This document shows, piece by piece, positions 25,586 to 33,472 of a DNA stretch of 33,472 bases. The DNA is taken from assembly GCA_030065815.1 (NCBI GenBank), contig JASJCU010000049.1, positions 1 to 33,472 on the forward strand, in the 5' to 3' direction. Source of the DNA: Gammaproteobacteria bacterium (GTDB lineage: Bacteria > Pseudomonadota > Gammaproteobacteria > Chromatiales > Chromatiaceae). How positions within the stretch are numbered: the first letter of the stretch is position 1; every line of letters starts with the position of its first letter. The notes beneath the pieces are model-generated. The model was given only the letters and a program-made list of their open reading frames with translations. It did no database searches and had not been told where the DNA came from. Position numbers and translations under genes: made by a program.

Positions 25586-25614
25586 AAAAAAAGCGGCCCG
25601 ACAATGCGGGCCGC
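25586..25614 (-). terminator. Intrinsic terminator of the 79-residue secreted protein gene
   Basis: Read on the minus strand, GCGGCCCG-CATTGT-CGGGCCGC is a perfect eight-base stem followed by seven T. It lies 87 bp after the stop of the secreted protein gene. Confidence 0.93.
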
Positions 25615-25700
25615 ACAACCATCGCCGTTGAGGAGTCAGGGACAGCGAGGACTACATTGCGCTCGCGGCACGGATCTTGGCGTCGCGGCGTCGCGCGCCG

Positions 25701-25940
25701 CTATTCGACGCCTGTCGTCAGCGTCATCCGTGCCATTGCCTTATCTTCGGCGAGCTGCGAGCGGAACTGCCCTTTGGCCGACACCTCGCCGTTCATGCAG
25801 GGTTCGTAAAGCGCCTCGGCGCTCCAGTCGTAGCCTTTCTCATCCGCAGCACCACTGATGAAACTGCCACCCGCGACGGTGGCCTGAGCGGCGAGCAGCA
25901 GACCGGTCGCTGCCGCCGCCGTGAGGAATTTGCTATGCAT
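25701..25940 (-). CDS. Small secreted protein, unknown
   Basis: This 79-residue protein has a signal peptide (MHSKFLTAAAATGLLLAAQATVAGG, cleavage near residue 23) and a short mature region. It contains SFISGAADEKGYDWSAEALYEPCMNGEVSAKGQFRSQLAEDKAMAR with one cysteine. I do not recognise a family. The frame is open further upstream, but AGGAGC seven bases before the ATG at 25940 and the signal peptide fix the start. It is monocistronic: an intrinsic terminator follows, and about 600 bp separate it from the upstream alaC gene. A periplasmic or secreted role is inferred. Confidence 0.8.
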   Translation of the reverse strand: MHSKFLTAAAATGLLLAAQATVAGGSFISGAADEKGYDWSAEALYEPCMNGEVSAKGQFRSQLAEDKAMARMTLTTGVE

Positions 25941-26536
25941 CGAATTGCTCCTGTGCGTCAGGTGTTGAGGCGGACGCCGCGCTGACGACCAGCCTCGCTG
26001 ATGAGTCGTCGACAGTCGGCATGTGCCGTCTCGTTTAGACAATATGGACGCGGCACCCGGTGGTTACCAGATCAGATTTATTCGTTTTTCGTCGAGCAAC
26101 AGTTCGAAAAGAGAACGCCTCTGACACCCTGCATCGAACGCGGTTGTCGCCGGCCGCGCGCACCCGCAGGCGATTCCAAGACCACGCACAAAAAACCCAG
26201 TGGGTCGTCGTCGGGCGTTGAGTACGCAGCGTGGGGCTGGCCTGTCGCGCCGCGACGGCGTCGCGTGCGTGCCGTCGGTGTCGTGGCTCGATGCCGCGGC
26301 ACGCCAACGGTGAGGGACCATGGTCAGGCACCTACTCGAGACCGGCAACGCTGCCTGTCGCCGGCGACGGCGACCGACGCGACAACGCGGCGAGCCCGGT
26401 GGCCAGGTGTTCGAGGCTGTGCCTGCTGCCCGCCGGGCAGTCCCGCTACCGAACGGGCGATGCGCAACCCAGCAGCGCCGTGGTCAGGTGTCGACGTTGG
26501 CGGGTCGCCCGGACGGCTCGGCCGCCGGTGCTCCGC
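25941..26536. other. Intergenic region between alaC and the secreted protein gene
   Basis: About 600 bp hold no convincing gene. The AT-richer part at 26035-26110 probably contains the promoter of the secreted protein gene, but no strong -35/-10 pair was found (a TATTGT lies at about 26040 on the minus strand). A weak minus-strand terminator-like sequence (ACCCA-C-TGGGT then T-tract, 26190-26205) and a CTGCCCG-C-CGGGCAG palindrome (26426-26440) lie downstream of alaC and could end the xsc-ackA-alaC transcript. Confidence 0.4.
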
Positions 26537-27757
26537 TCACGCGGACGCCAGCCTGACTTCGTCGACCCCATCCTTGCGCAGCATGTCGCGGATCCCGCGT
26601 ACCGCCTGGCGGGTGCGGTGCTCGTTTTCGATCAGGCCGAAGCGGACGTGTTCGTCGCCGTATTCGCCAAAGCCGATGCCGGGCGCCGCGGCGACCCTGG
26701 CCTCGCGGATCAGTTTCTTGCAGAACGCCAGCGACCCCATGCCGCGATAGGCCTCGGGTATCTTCGCCCACGCGAACATCGTCGCCTTGGGTCGCTCCAC
26801 GGCCCAGCCGGCATTGATCAGGCCGTCGCACAGCACGTCGCGTCGCCGCTGGTACCGGTCGCGGATCTCCGCGACACAGTCCTGCGGACCTTCGAGCGCG
26901 GTTATCGCCGCGATCTGGATCGGTGTGAACATGCCGTAATCGAGATACGACTTGATCCTCGCCAAGGCGGCGATCAACGTGCGATTGCCGCACATGAACC
27001 CGACGCGCCAGCCGGGCATGTTGTAGCTCTTCGACAGCGAATAGCACTCGACCGCGATCTCTTCGGCACCGGGCACCTGGAGGATCGACGGCACGCTCAA
27101 GCCGTCGAACACGATGTCGGCGTAGGCAAGGTCGTGAATCACCCAGATGTTGTGCTCGCGGGCGATCGCGACGACCTTCTCAAAGAATGCCAGGTCCACG
27201 CAGTGCGCGGTCGGATTCGACGGAAAACTCAGCACCAGCATCTTCGGCCGCGGCCAGCAGGTGCGGATCGCGTCCTCGAGTTCGGCGAGAAACCCGGCAT
27301 CGGTCTGCATCGGCACGTGGCGCACGTCGGCGCCGGCGATGATGAAACCGTAGGGATGGATCGGGTAGGTCGGATTCGGCACCAGCACCGTGTCGCCCGG
27401 CCCGACGCAGGCCAGCGCCAGGTGCGCCAGCCCTTCCTTGGAGCCGATCGTCACGATCGCCTGGCTGTCGGGGTCGAGGTCGACGTCGTAGCGGCGCCCG
27501 TACCAGTCGCAGATCGCCTTGCGCAGGCGCGGAATCCCGCGCGACACCGAGTAGCGGTGCGTGTCGCCGCGCTGTGCCGCCTCGGTCAGCTTGTCGACGA
27601 TGTGTTGCGGCGTCGGCTGGTCGGGGTTGCCCATGCCGAAATCGACGATGTCTTCGCCGCGGGCGCGCGCCGCGGCCTTGAGTTCGTTGACGATGCCGAA
27701 CACATACGGCGGCAGGCGCCTGATGCGCCGGAACTCGTTCATTTCGGGTGCGGACAT
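26537..27757 (-). CDS. alaC: Alanine-type aminotransferase (AlaC-like)
   Basis: This 406-residue fold type I, class I/II PLP aminotransferase resembles E. coli AlaC, which transfers amino groups between glutamate and pyruvate. The PLP lysine is K243 in [15 protein letters not shown]. Other family motifs are [48 protein letters not shown] and [14 protein letters not shown], with the C-terminal arginine in [10 protein letters not shown]. The gene begins 25 bp after the ackA stop, so it is very likely co-transcribed with xsc and ackA. A taurine-type transaminase would normally be class III, so this enzyme is unlikely to act on taurine. Regenerating pyruvate from alanine, or a house-keeping role, is more plausible. 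Confidence 0.93.
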   Translation of the reverse strand: MSAPEMNEFRRIRRLPPYVFGIVNELKAAARARGEDIVDFGMGNPDQPTPQHIVDKLTEAAQRGDTHRYSVSRGIPRLRKAICDWYGRRYDVDLDPDSQAIVTIGSKEGLAHLALACVGPGDTVLVPNPTYPIHPYGFIIAGADVRHVPMQTDAGFLAELEDAIRTCWPRPKMLVLSFPSNPTAHCVDLAFFEKVVAIAREHNIWVIHDLAYADIVFDGLSVPSILQVPGAEEIAVECYSLSKSYNMPGWRVGFMCGNRTLIAALARIKSYLDYGMFTPIQIAAITALEGPQDCVAEIRDRYQRRRDVLCDGLINAGWAVERPKATMFAWAKIPEAYRGMGSLAFCKKLIREARVAAAPGIGFGEYGDEHVRFGLIENEHRTRQAVRGIRDMLRKDGVDEVRLASA

Positions 27758-27782
27758 CGGTGTCTCCGTCGTCTGGTTGTCG

Positions 27783-28979
27783 TCATTCGCGCGTGCCGGC
27801 GATCAGTCGTGCGGTGTGCCGGGCGATGACCAGCTCCTCGTTGGTGGGTATCACCCATACCCGGGTCGCGGCCGTCGGCGCCGTGATCAACGGGCCGTGT
27901 GCGGCATTGGCCGCCGCGTCCAGGGTCACGCCCAGCCAGCCGAGCCGTTCACAGACCCGTTCGCGGATCGCTGCGGCATGCTCGCCGATGCCGCCGGTGA
28001 AGACCATCACATCGACGCCCTGCAGCACGGCGGCCATCGCGCCGATGTTGCGCAGCAGCGCGTAGCAGAACAGCTCGACGGCGGCGGCCGCCGCCGAATC
28101 GTCGCTGCCGAGCAGTACCTGCATGTCGGCACTGATGCCGGACACGCCGAGCAGTCCACTTTCGTTATACAGCAAATTCGACAGCGCCCGCTCGTCCATG
28201 CGCCCCTCGCGCATCAGATGCAGCAACACGCCGGGATCGATGCTGCCGCTGCGGGTGCCCATCACCAGCCCATCCAGTGTCGAGAACCCCATCGATGTCG
28301 CGACCGACTCGCCGTCGCGCAGCGCACACAGGCTGGCACCGTTGCCGAGGTGGGCAACGATCAGTCGATGCGGCATGCAACCGTCGTTGAGCGCGGCAAC
28401 GCAGCCGCTGATGTACTCGTACGACAGGCCATGGAAGCCGTAGCGCTGCAGGCCCTGGTCACGCAGCGCGCGCGGCAGCGGCAGCAGCTGCGCGACCGCT
28501 TCCTGGCCGGCGTGAAACGCGGTGTCGTAGCACGCCACCTGCGGCAGGTCGGGTGCGGTCGCCGCGACCGCGCGAATCGCCGCGAGGTTATGCGGCTGGT
28601 GGTGCGGCGCCAGCGGGCACAGCGCGTCGAGCGCCTGCAGCAGCGCCGGCGTCAACAGTTCCGGCGATCGGCGATCCGGGCCACCGTGGACGACGCGATG
28701 TCCGACCCCGGCGACGCGCAGGCCGGCGGCCTGCCGTTCGACCCAGTCGAGCGCAAACGCGATCGCCTGGCGATGATCGGCGATGTCGGTGACGGCCGCC
28801 GGTTGTGTGGCATCGACAGTCGCGCCGGCGACGGTGCCGCTGAACGACGGACGGCGACCAATCCCGGAGACCTGGCCGCGCAGCACGACGTCGGACACGC
28901 CGCCGTCGGCAGCGACGGCGAACACCGCGAACTTCAGGCTCGACGAGCCGGCATTGAGAACCAACACCCCGCGGGTCAC
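27783..28979 (-). CDS. ackA: Acetate kinase
   Basis: AckA converts acetyl phosphate and ADP to acetate and ATP. The 398-residue protein from GTG at 28979 keeps all catalytic features: N9 in [12 protein letters not shown], arginine in VGHRVVHGG, aspartate in CYDTAFH, the histidines of GFHGLSY and HLGNGASL, arginine in [11 protein letters not shown], and glutamate in [10 protein letters not shown]. Two usual motifs are slightly altered (FHGTSH to FHGLSY, SGDIDP to SGSIDP) without losing catalytic residues. An ATG 11 codons upstream (29012) is less likely, since family N-termini start near the GTG, which follows GAGGTG. It lies 115 bp after xsc, where pta is the more common partner, suggesting use of Xsc-derived acetyl phosphate. 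Confidence 0.94.
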   Translation of the reverse strand: MTRGVLVLNAGSSSLKFAVFAVAADGGVSDVVLRGQVSGIGRRPSFSGTVAGATVDATQPAAVTDIADHRQAIAFALDWVERQAAGLRVAGVGHRVVHGGPDRRSPELLTPALLQALDALCPLAPHHQPHNLAAIRAVAATAPDLPQVACYDTAFHAGQEAVAQLLPLPRALRDQGLQRYGFHGLSYEYISGCVAALNDGCMPHRLIVAHLGNGASLCALRDGESVATSMGFSTLDGLVMGTRSGSIDPGVLLHLMREGRMDERALSNLLYNESGLLGVSGISADMQVLLGSDDSAAAAAVELFCYALLRNIGAMAAVLQGVDVMVFTGGIGEHAAAIRERVCERLGWLGVTLDAAANAAHGPLITAPTAATRVWVIPTNEELVIARHTARLIAGTRE

Positions 28980-29094
28980 GTGACACCTCGCTTGCTGACC
29001 GGGCAGTGGCACAATCTAACCGCTGCCGGCCCGGGCGCGCGAGCGCCGGCGACGCGTCCGCGGCGCTCGTACGACCGTGGCCGGGTGTCGGCGC

Positions 29095-30858
29095 TCAGAC
29101 GTAGTCTTTGTACTTTTCGAGGTGGCGCACCGGCTTGCTCAGCGCATCGCGGCGGAACGGGTCGCCGAGCTCGCGCGTGCACATGATCTCGACGACGCAG
29201 GTCTTGCCGGCGTTCATCTGCATGTCGACGGCCTTCTTCAGGGCCGGTCCGACGTCGTCGAGACGGTCGACGCGGATCCCCTCGGCGCCCATCGCCTTCG
29301 CGATCTCCGCCCAGCTCTCGTTCTCGAGCTCGGCGGCGACGAAGCGGCGGCTGTAGAAATCCACCTGGTTCTTCTTCTCGGCGCCCCACTGGCGGTTGTG
29401 AAACACCACCGCCGTGACCGGGATCCGGTGACGCACGCAGGTCAGCGTCTCCTGCATGCTCATGGCCCAGGCGCCGTCGCCTACATAGGCAACCGCCGGG
29501 CGATCCGGCGCCGCGACCTTGGCGCCGATGATGGTCGGGAACGCATAGCCGCAGTTGCCCCAGCTCATCGCCGCCAAGAAGCTGCGCGGACGCTCGAAGC
29601 GCAGGTAGCTGTTCGCGACCGAGTTGATGTTGCCGATATCGGTCGAGACCATGACGTCGGCCGGCATCGCCTTCTCGAGCTCGCGCAGCACCTGGCGCGG
29701 GTGCAGGTAGTTGCCGCCCTCGGACTGCTGCTCGGCGATCATGTCGAGGCTGAACGGGTCCTTCTCGTGGGTCCATTCGTCGAGTTCCTGCTCCCAGGCG
29801 GCCTTCTCGGCACTGATCTGGTCGGCGCGCGCATCGCGCGTCGCGTCGCAGGCCAGCGAACGGTCGGCGAGCCGCGCCGTCAGCGCCCGGGCAGACGCAC
29901 CGGCGTCGCCGCAGATGCCGACCGAGACCTTCTTGACCAGGCCGAGCATCTTGTGGTCGGCATCGACCTGGATGATCTTCGCGTCTTTCGGCCAGTAGTC
30001 CATGCCGTGCTGCGGCAGGGTGCCGAACGGACCGAGCCGCGACCCCAGCGCCAGCACGACGTCGGCCTTGGCGATCAGCTTCATCGCCGCCTTCGAGCCC
30101 TGGTAACCGAGCGGGCCGCACCACAGCGCATGGCTGGCCGGGAACGAGTCGTTGTGCAGGTAGCTGTTGACGACCGGCGCGCCGAGGCGTTCGGCGAGCG
30201 CGCGGCAATCGTCGACGGCGTCGGCCATGACCACGCCGCCGCCGGCGATGATCACCGGAAACTCAGCCTGGGCCAGCAGGTCCGCGGCCTGGTCGAGGCT
30301 GCTGTCGCCGCCGGGACCGCGGTCGAGACGCTGCGGCTGCGGGATATCGACGTCGATGTCGCCATAGAAGTAGTCACGCGGGATATTGAGCTGCGTCGGC
30401 CCCATCTCGGCCATCGCCCGGTCGAAGCAGCGGCCGGTGAACTCGGCCATGCGCGCCGGGTTGCAGACATGTCCCTGGTATTTCGTGAACTCCTGGAACA
30501 TCGGCAGCTGGTTGGCCTCCTGGAAGCCGCCGAGGCCGATGCCCATCGTGCCGGCCTCCGGCGTGACGATCACCACCGGGCTGTGCGCCCAGTACGCGGC
30601 GGCTATCGCGGTCACGCAGTTGCTGATGCCCGGGCCGTTCTGGCCGATGGTCACGCCGTGGCGTCCGCTGACCCGCGAGTAACCGTCGGCCATGTGCGCG
30701 GCACCCTGTTCGTGGACCACCGGGATCAGGCGGATGCCGGCCGGCGCGAAGATGTCCATCGCGTCCATGAACGCCGATCCCATGATGCCGAACATATCGG
30801 TGACGCCGTTCGCGGCGAGGGTCTCGACAAAGGCTTCACTCGGGGTCATTCGCGCCAT
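29095..30858 (-). CDS. xsc: Sulfoacetaldehyde acetyltransferase
   Basis: Xsc is a ThDP-dependent enzyme that splits sulfoacetaldehyde with phosphate into sulfite and acetyl phosphate, the desulfonation step of taurine and isethionate breakdown. The 587-residue protein has three ThDP-fold domains. The activating glutamate is E50 in PVVHEQGAAHMADGYSR. NGPGISNCVTAIAAAYWAHSPVVIVTPEAGT is close to known Xsc. The ThDP-Mg site runs from G460-D461-G462 to N488. The C-terminus with CTRELGDPFRRDAL is also Xsc-like and separates it from acetolactate synthase. It is preceded by a GGAG ribosome site and a TTGACA/TAATCT promoter, and is divergent from an IclR regulator. Cytoplasmic, probably tetrameric. 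Confidence 0.96.
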   Translation of the reverse strand: MARMTPSEAFVETLAANGVTDMFGIMGSAFMDAMDIFAPAGIRLIPVVHEQGAAHMADGYSRVSGRHGVTIGQNGPGISNCVTAIAAAYWAHSPVVIVTPEAGTMGIGLGGFQEANQLPMFQEFTKYQGHVCNPARMAEFTGRCFDRAMAEMGPTQLNIPRDYFYGDIDVDIPQPQRLDRGPGGDSSLDQAADLLAQAEFPVIIAGGGVVMADAVDDCRALAERLGAPVVNSYLHNDSFPASHALWCGPLGYQGSKAAMKLIAKADVVLALGSRLGPFGTLPQHGMDYWPKDAKIIQVDADHKMLGLVKKVSVGICGDAGASARALTARLADRSLACDATRDARADQISAEKAAWEQELDEWTHEKDPFSLDMIAEQQSEGGNYLHPRQVLRELEKAMPADVMVSTDIGNINSVANSYLRFERPRSFLAAMSWGNCGYAFPTIIGAKVAAPDRPAVAYVGDGAWAMSMQETLTCVRHRIPVTAVVFHNRQWGAEKKNQVDFYSRRFVAAELENESWAEIAKAMGAEGIRVDRLDDVGPALKKAVDMQMNAGKTCVVEIMCTRELGDPFRRDALSKPVRHLEKYKDYV

Positions 30859-30924
30859 CGGTGGGTTCTCCTGGTCGGCCGTAGGCGGGCCCCGGTCACG
30901 GGACCTCCAGTTATTCGTTTATCG

Positions 30925-30952
30925 AGATTAGCTGTCTCATTTTTATTGTCAA
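30925..30952 (-). promoter_or_regulatory. xsc: Sigma-70 promoter of xsc
   Basis: On the minus strand, a perfect TTGACA (30952-30947) and TAATCT (30930-30925) are separated by 16 bp. Transcription would start near 30918 with a 60-nt leader. A partial palindrome TTATC-GA-GATTA overlaps the -10. Confidence 0.75.
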
Positions 30953-30979
30953 GCACCGCCGGTCGATACTACTCTGAAG

Positions 30980-30993
30980 AATATCAGGATATT
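30980..30993. promoter_or_regulatory. Palindrome A, candidate IclR operator for xsc
   Basis: AATATC-AG-GATATT is a perfect six-base inverted repeat with the same AG centre as palindrome B. It lies about 28 bp upstream of the xsc -35 box, a position typical for activation. Confidence 0.6.
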
Positions 30994-31206
30994 TTGGCTC
31001 CAAACGATCGTCGAAACGCCACGCGTACCGGCGACCACCGCCGCGGCACGCGGACAACTATCGCGCGCCGCCGGCGCAGCCGCGCGCCGACCCAAGCGAC
31101 GCAGGACCGCCGCCGGGCGCGGTCCGACGCTGGCGCGGCCCGGGATAGGCGATCAGGAAACGTCTCGTTTTTGCCACCTTCGCGCAGTTTTCGTTATTTT
31201 GGACAT

Positions 31207-31243
31207 GAAAATCAGGATTTTCTGTATCTTTTCTACCTATACT
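31207..31243 (+). promoter_or_regulatory. Palindrome B and probable iclR promoter
   Basis: GAAAATC-AG-GATTTTC (31207-31222) is a perfect seven-base inverted repeat sharing the ATC-AG-GAT core with palindrome A. A TATACT -10 hexamer follows at 31238-31243. The poor -35 region lies inside the palindrome, so bound regulator should repress or remodel its own promoter. Confidence 0.6.
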
Positions 31244-31297
31244 GACGACACCGGTTGAACGGCACAACATCCACCAGCGACAGGAACCGACACGCCT

Positions 31298-32083
31298 ATG
31301 AGAGACAGTGGCACGCAGTCCACGCTGCTTCGCGGCTTTGCGATCGTCGACCGGATCGTGCATGCCGACCGGCCGCTGTCGAGCGCGTTCCTCGCCGAGG
31401 AACTCGACCTGCCGAAGGCGACCGTGCACCGCATCTGCCAACAGCTCGAAGACGAGGGCCTGCTGCAGCGCGAGCCGGGCGGCAAGCGCTTCACCGGCGG
31501 CAGGCGGCTGCGCAAGCTGGCGATGGCGACGCTGTCGAACTCGGTGCTCGGCGCGCACCGCCGCTCGATCCTGCAGGCGCTGTCGCAGGAGGTCGGCGAG
31601 ACCTGCAACCTGACCGTGCTCGACGGCAACGAGATCGTCTACCTCGACCGCATCGAGACCAACTGGCCGTACCGCATCCACCTGCCGGTCGGGTCGCACC
31701 TGCCGTTGCACTGCACGGCGACCGGCAAGCTGTTCCTCGCCAACATGAAACCGGCCGCGCGCCGCCGCCTGGTCAACAGCCTGACACTGACCCGGCACAC
31801 GGAGCTGACGATCACCGACCCGGAGGTCCTCGAGGCGCAGCTCGACAAGGTCGCCGACGAGGGCATCGGCTACGACAGCGGCGAGTTCCTCGACGGGCTG
31901 GTGTCGATCGCGGTGCCCGTGATCGGTGCCGACAACCGCATGTGCTTCGCGATCGCGATCCATGCGCCGTCGGTGCGCAAGTCGCTCGACGAGCTGCGCC
32001 AGTACCTGCCGACACTGCGCCATGCCGCGGCGCGCATGGCCGCGTCCGAGTGCAATGGCGCCGACGAGGAAGACGCCGCCTGA
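31298..32083 (+). CDS. IclR family transcriptional regulator
   Basis: This 261-residue regulator has an N-terminal winged helix (residues about 8-70, LLRGFAIVDRIVHADRPLSSAFLAEELDLPKATVHRICQQLEDEGLL). The C-terminal IclR effector domain (about 80-250) includes GETCNLTVLDGNEIVYLDRIE, LPLHCTATGKLFLA and GIGYDSGEFLDGLVSIAVPVI. Divergent orientation to xsc and the paired palindromes between them make xsc-ackA-alaC its likely target. IclR-type regulators are known near isethionate genes, so the inducer could be sulfoacetaldehyde or a related C2 sulfonate. This is inference. The start at 31298 has weak ribosome-site support (GGAACC) but is consistent with family N-termini. Confidence 0.93.
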   Translation: MRDSGTQSTLLRGFAIVDRIVHADRPLSSAFLAEELDLPKATVHRICQQLEDEGLLQREPGGKRFTGGRRLRKLAMATLSNSVLGAHRRSILQALSQEVGETCNLTVLDGNEIVYLDRIETNWPYRIHLPVGSHLPLHCTATGKLFLANMKPAARRRLVNSLTLTRHTELTITDPEVLEAQLDKVADEGIGYDSGEFLDGLVSIAVPVIGADNRMCFAIAIHAPSVRKSLDELRQYLPTLRHAAARMAASECNGADEEDAA

Positions 32084-32099
32084 GCGGCGCCGTCGGGCC

Positions 32100-32795
32100 G
32101 TGGGCGACGCCGCCGGGCAACTGATTCCGACGCTCGACCTGCTGGCCCTGGTCGGCTATGTCGGTGCGTGGTTCGGGTACGTCGTCCACACCAAGCGCCG
32201 CAATCTGCACCAGAAGCGCGGCCTGCTCGCGGCGATGAATCGGGTCCGCGAGCAGTGGGCCGATGCGATCCTCGAGCGCGACAACCGCATCGTCGACAGC
32301 CAGGTGATCAACGGCCTGGTGCGCAAGGAGACCTTCTTCGCGTCGACCACACTGTTGATCCTGGCCAGCACGGTCGCGCTGCTCGGCGTCGGCGACCAGG
32401 TGAACCAGCTGTTTCGCGAGATCCCGTTCGCCCATCCGACGCCGCTGGCGCTGTGGGAACTCAAGGTCGCGGTGCTCGCACTGACGTTCGTCTACGCGTT
32501 CTTCAAGTTCACGTGGGCGATCCGCCAGCACTCGTACTGCGGCACGCTGCTGGCGGCGATGCCGATGCCCGACAAGGTCGCCGAGCACGGCGGCCGACAG
32601 CAGGCCGTGCGCCTGGCCAGGCTGAGCAACCTCGCCGCGCGCCACTTCAACGACGGCATGCGCGCCTACTACTTCGCACTGGCCGAGCTGAGCTGGTTCA
32701 TCAACGCCTGGGTGTTCCTGCTCGCGACGGCATGGGTCATCGTCGTGCTGTATCGCCGCGAATTCCGCTCCAAGGCGCTGTCGATCCTCGGCTGA
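32100..32795 (+). CDS. DUF599 family membrane protein
   Basis: This 231-residue protein from a GTG start has four transmembrane helices: about residues 8-28 (LDLLALVGYVGAWFGYV), 78-100 (FASTTLLILASTVALLGVG), 120-140 (LALTFVYAFFKFTWAI) and 200-220 (WVFLLATAWVIVVLYR). The cytoplasmic segment RRNLHQKRGLLAAMNRVREQW and IVDSQVINGLVRKETFF are hallmarks of DUF599. An in-frame ATG at 32055 would add 15 Arg/Pro-rich residues and overlap iclR by 29 bases; the GTG fits family N-termini better. The function of DUF599 is unknown. It lies 16 bp after iclR, so co-transcription is likely, but a role in sulfonate use is not shown. Confidence 0.88.
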   Translation: MGDAAGQLIPTLDLLALVGYVGAWFGYVVHTKRRNLHQKRGLLAAMNRVREQWADAILERDNRIVDSQVINGLVRKETFFASTTLLILASTVALLGVGDQVNQLFREIPFAHPTPLALWELKVAVLALTFVYAFFKFTWAIRQHSYCGTLLAAMPMPDKVAEHGGRQQAVRLARLSNLAARHFNDGMRAYYFALAELSWFINAWVFLLATAWVIVVLYRREFRSKALSILG

Positions 32796-32849
32796 GCATC
32801 GCGCAGCCAGGCGGACGGCCGACGCCGCAGGTCACGATCGGTGCGCGGC

Positions 32850-33472
32850 TCACAGCAGCGCGCGGCGCACCAGGTTGGCGCCGAGCAGCAACAGCGCGAC
32901 GCCGATGACGCGACGAAACGGCTCCTGCGGTATGCGGTCGCGCATGCGCACGCCGAACCACAGGCCGACGCCGACCGGCACGCAGGCGGCGAGCGACGCC
33001 GCCAGGCGTTCCGCGGTCAGCACCGAGGCACTGTGCAAGGCGATGAGCAGGAACACCGAACCGAACGTCCAGACCACGCCGATCGCCGCGACGAACTGTT
33101 CCTTGGGCAGCCGCAACGCCGTGAAGTACATGACCAGCGGTGGACCGAACGCCGTCGATATGCCGCCGAGGACGCCGCCGAGCAGCCCCGCACCGACGCC
33201 GACGGCCTGTGCACGCCGGTCCGGCACCGGCCAGACCAGCCGCAGCTGGTCGAGCGTGGCAAAGGTCATGACGACAACGCCGACGATCAGCAGAAAGGCA
33301 TCCGGCGGCAGCCAGGCGAAGCCGACGACGCCGGCGGCGATACCGACACCGAGCGCGATGATCGTCCACCGGAAGCGTTGCAGCGACGGCAGGAACAGGT
33401 CCTTGTGGAAACCGATGAACAGGTTGCTGAATACCACCGGCAGGACCATCACGGCCAGCACCCACTCCTTGG
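32850..33472 (-). CDS. TauE/SafE-family permease, N-terminus truncated by the window edge
   Basis: About 207 residues of the C-terminal part are visible. They contain around six transmembrane segments, including IIALGVGIAAGVVGFAWL, AFLLIVGVVVMTFATLDQL, the conserved GLLGGVLGGISTAFGPPLVMYFTALRLPKEQFVAAI repeat motif and a terminal VIGVALLLLGANLVRRAL. This half-repeat with GGxxGxxxxFGPP is diagnostic of TauE/SafE permeases, some of which export sulfite. The frame continues off the window, so roughly the first 40-60 residues are missing. It converges on the DUF599 gene. Beside xsc, sulfite or sulfonate transport is a reasonable inference. Confidence 0.9.
   Translation of the reverse strand, partial: KEWVLAVMVLPVVFSNLFIGFHKDLFLPSLQRFRWTIIALGVGIAAGVVGFAWLPPDAFLLIVGVVVMTFATLDQLRLVWPVPDRRAQAVGVGAGLLGGVLGGISTAFGPPLVMYFTALRLPKEQFVAAIGVVWTFGSVFLLIALHSASVLTAERLAASLAACVPVGVGLWFGVRMRDRIPQEPFRRVIGVALLLLGANLVRRALL

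Noticed and set aside
26190-26205. Terminator of the alaC operon
   Set aside because: The stem is only four to five base pairs and lies about 330 bp past the stop, so it is mentioned only as a weak possibility.
26537-27757. Taurine:pyruvate aminotransferase as the partner of Xsc
   Set aside because: The sequence is a class I/II AlaC-like enzyme, whereas Tpa enzymes are class III; the motifs do not fit.
29095-30858. Acetolactate synthase or glyoxylate carboligase instead of Xsc
   Set aside because: The N-terminal MGSAFMDAMDIF region, the NGPGISN segment and the C-terminal CTRELGDPFRRDAL fit Xsc much better, and ackA follows.

Overview
The window is a high-GC chromosomal segment with strong G/C preference at third codon positions, long GC-rich intergenic stretches and mostly ordinary proteobacterial families. 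The minCDE order, a PEP-CTERM protein with a PrsT-like TPR protein, ApbE and DsrE-like periplasmic proteins, a CerR-type TetR with an RND pump, and TelA/XpaC/DUF533 together suggest a gammaproteobacterium, perhaps of the Chromatiales or sulfur-oxidizer type. This placement is an inference. No rRNA, tRNA, CRISPR array or intact transposase gene was seen.

Layout. 1-232 holds the start of a minus-strand membrane-anchored hypothetical, followed by about 870 bp without a convincing gene. 1106-5956 (+) carries alanine racemase, a patatin-like phospholipase and a 937-residue TPR protein of the PEP-CTERM system. A bidirectional hairpin terminator separates these from a minus-strand PEP-CTERM exported protein, which has a good sigma-54 promoter match in its leader. 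7438-14043 (-) reads, in transcription order, as histidine kinase, REC-PAS-GGDEF-EAL response regulator, two small membrane proteins with methionine-rich heptads, then minC, minD and minE. 14510-16447 (+) is a short operon of a two-TM protein, a secreted DsrE-like protein and an ApbE lipoprotein. Next comes a TetR - membrane fusion protein - RND pump operon (16819-21955). Its promoter/operator is separated from tetR by a 270-bp MITE-like element with 30-bp terminal inverted repeats.

22561-25332 (-) is a compact operon: a 27-residue predicted lipoprotein, an XpaC-like membrane protein, TelA and a DUF533/TerB-like protein. A 79-residue secreted protein with its own terminator follows. 26537-30858 (-) encodes sulfoacetaldehyde acetyltransferase (Xsc), acetate kinase and an AlaC-type aminotransferase. 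Together these could turn sulfoacetaldehyde into sulfite and acetyl phosphate, conserve the acetyl phosphate as ATP, and rebalance alanine and pyruvate. A divergent IclR regulator shares the promoter region, which contains two palindromes of the same design, one placed for each promoter. After IclR come a DUF599 membrane protein and a truncated TauE/SafE-family permease on the opposite strand, which could export the sulfite.

The observations I consider most worth following are the MITE inserted in the tetR promoter, the methionine-heptad protein pair next to minCDE, the Xsc-AckA-AlaC module with paired IclR palindromes, the sigma-54 site of the PEP-CTERM gene, and the tiny lipoprotein ahead of XpaC-TelA.
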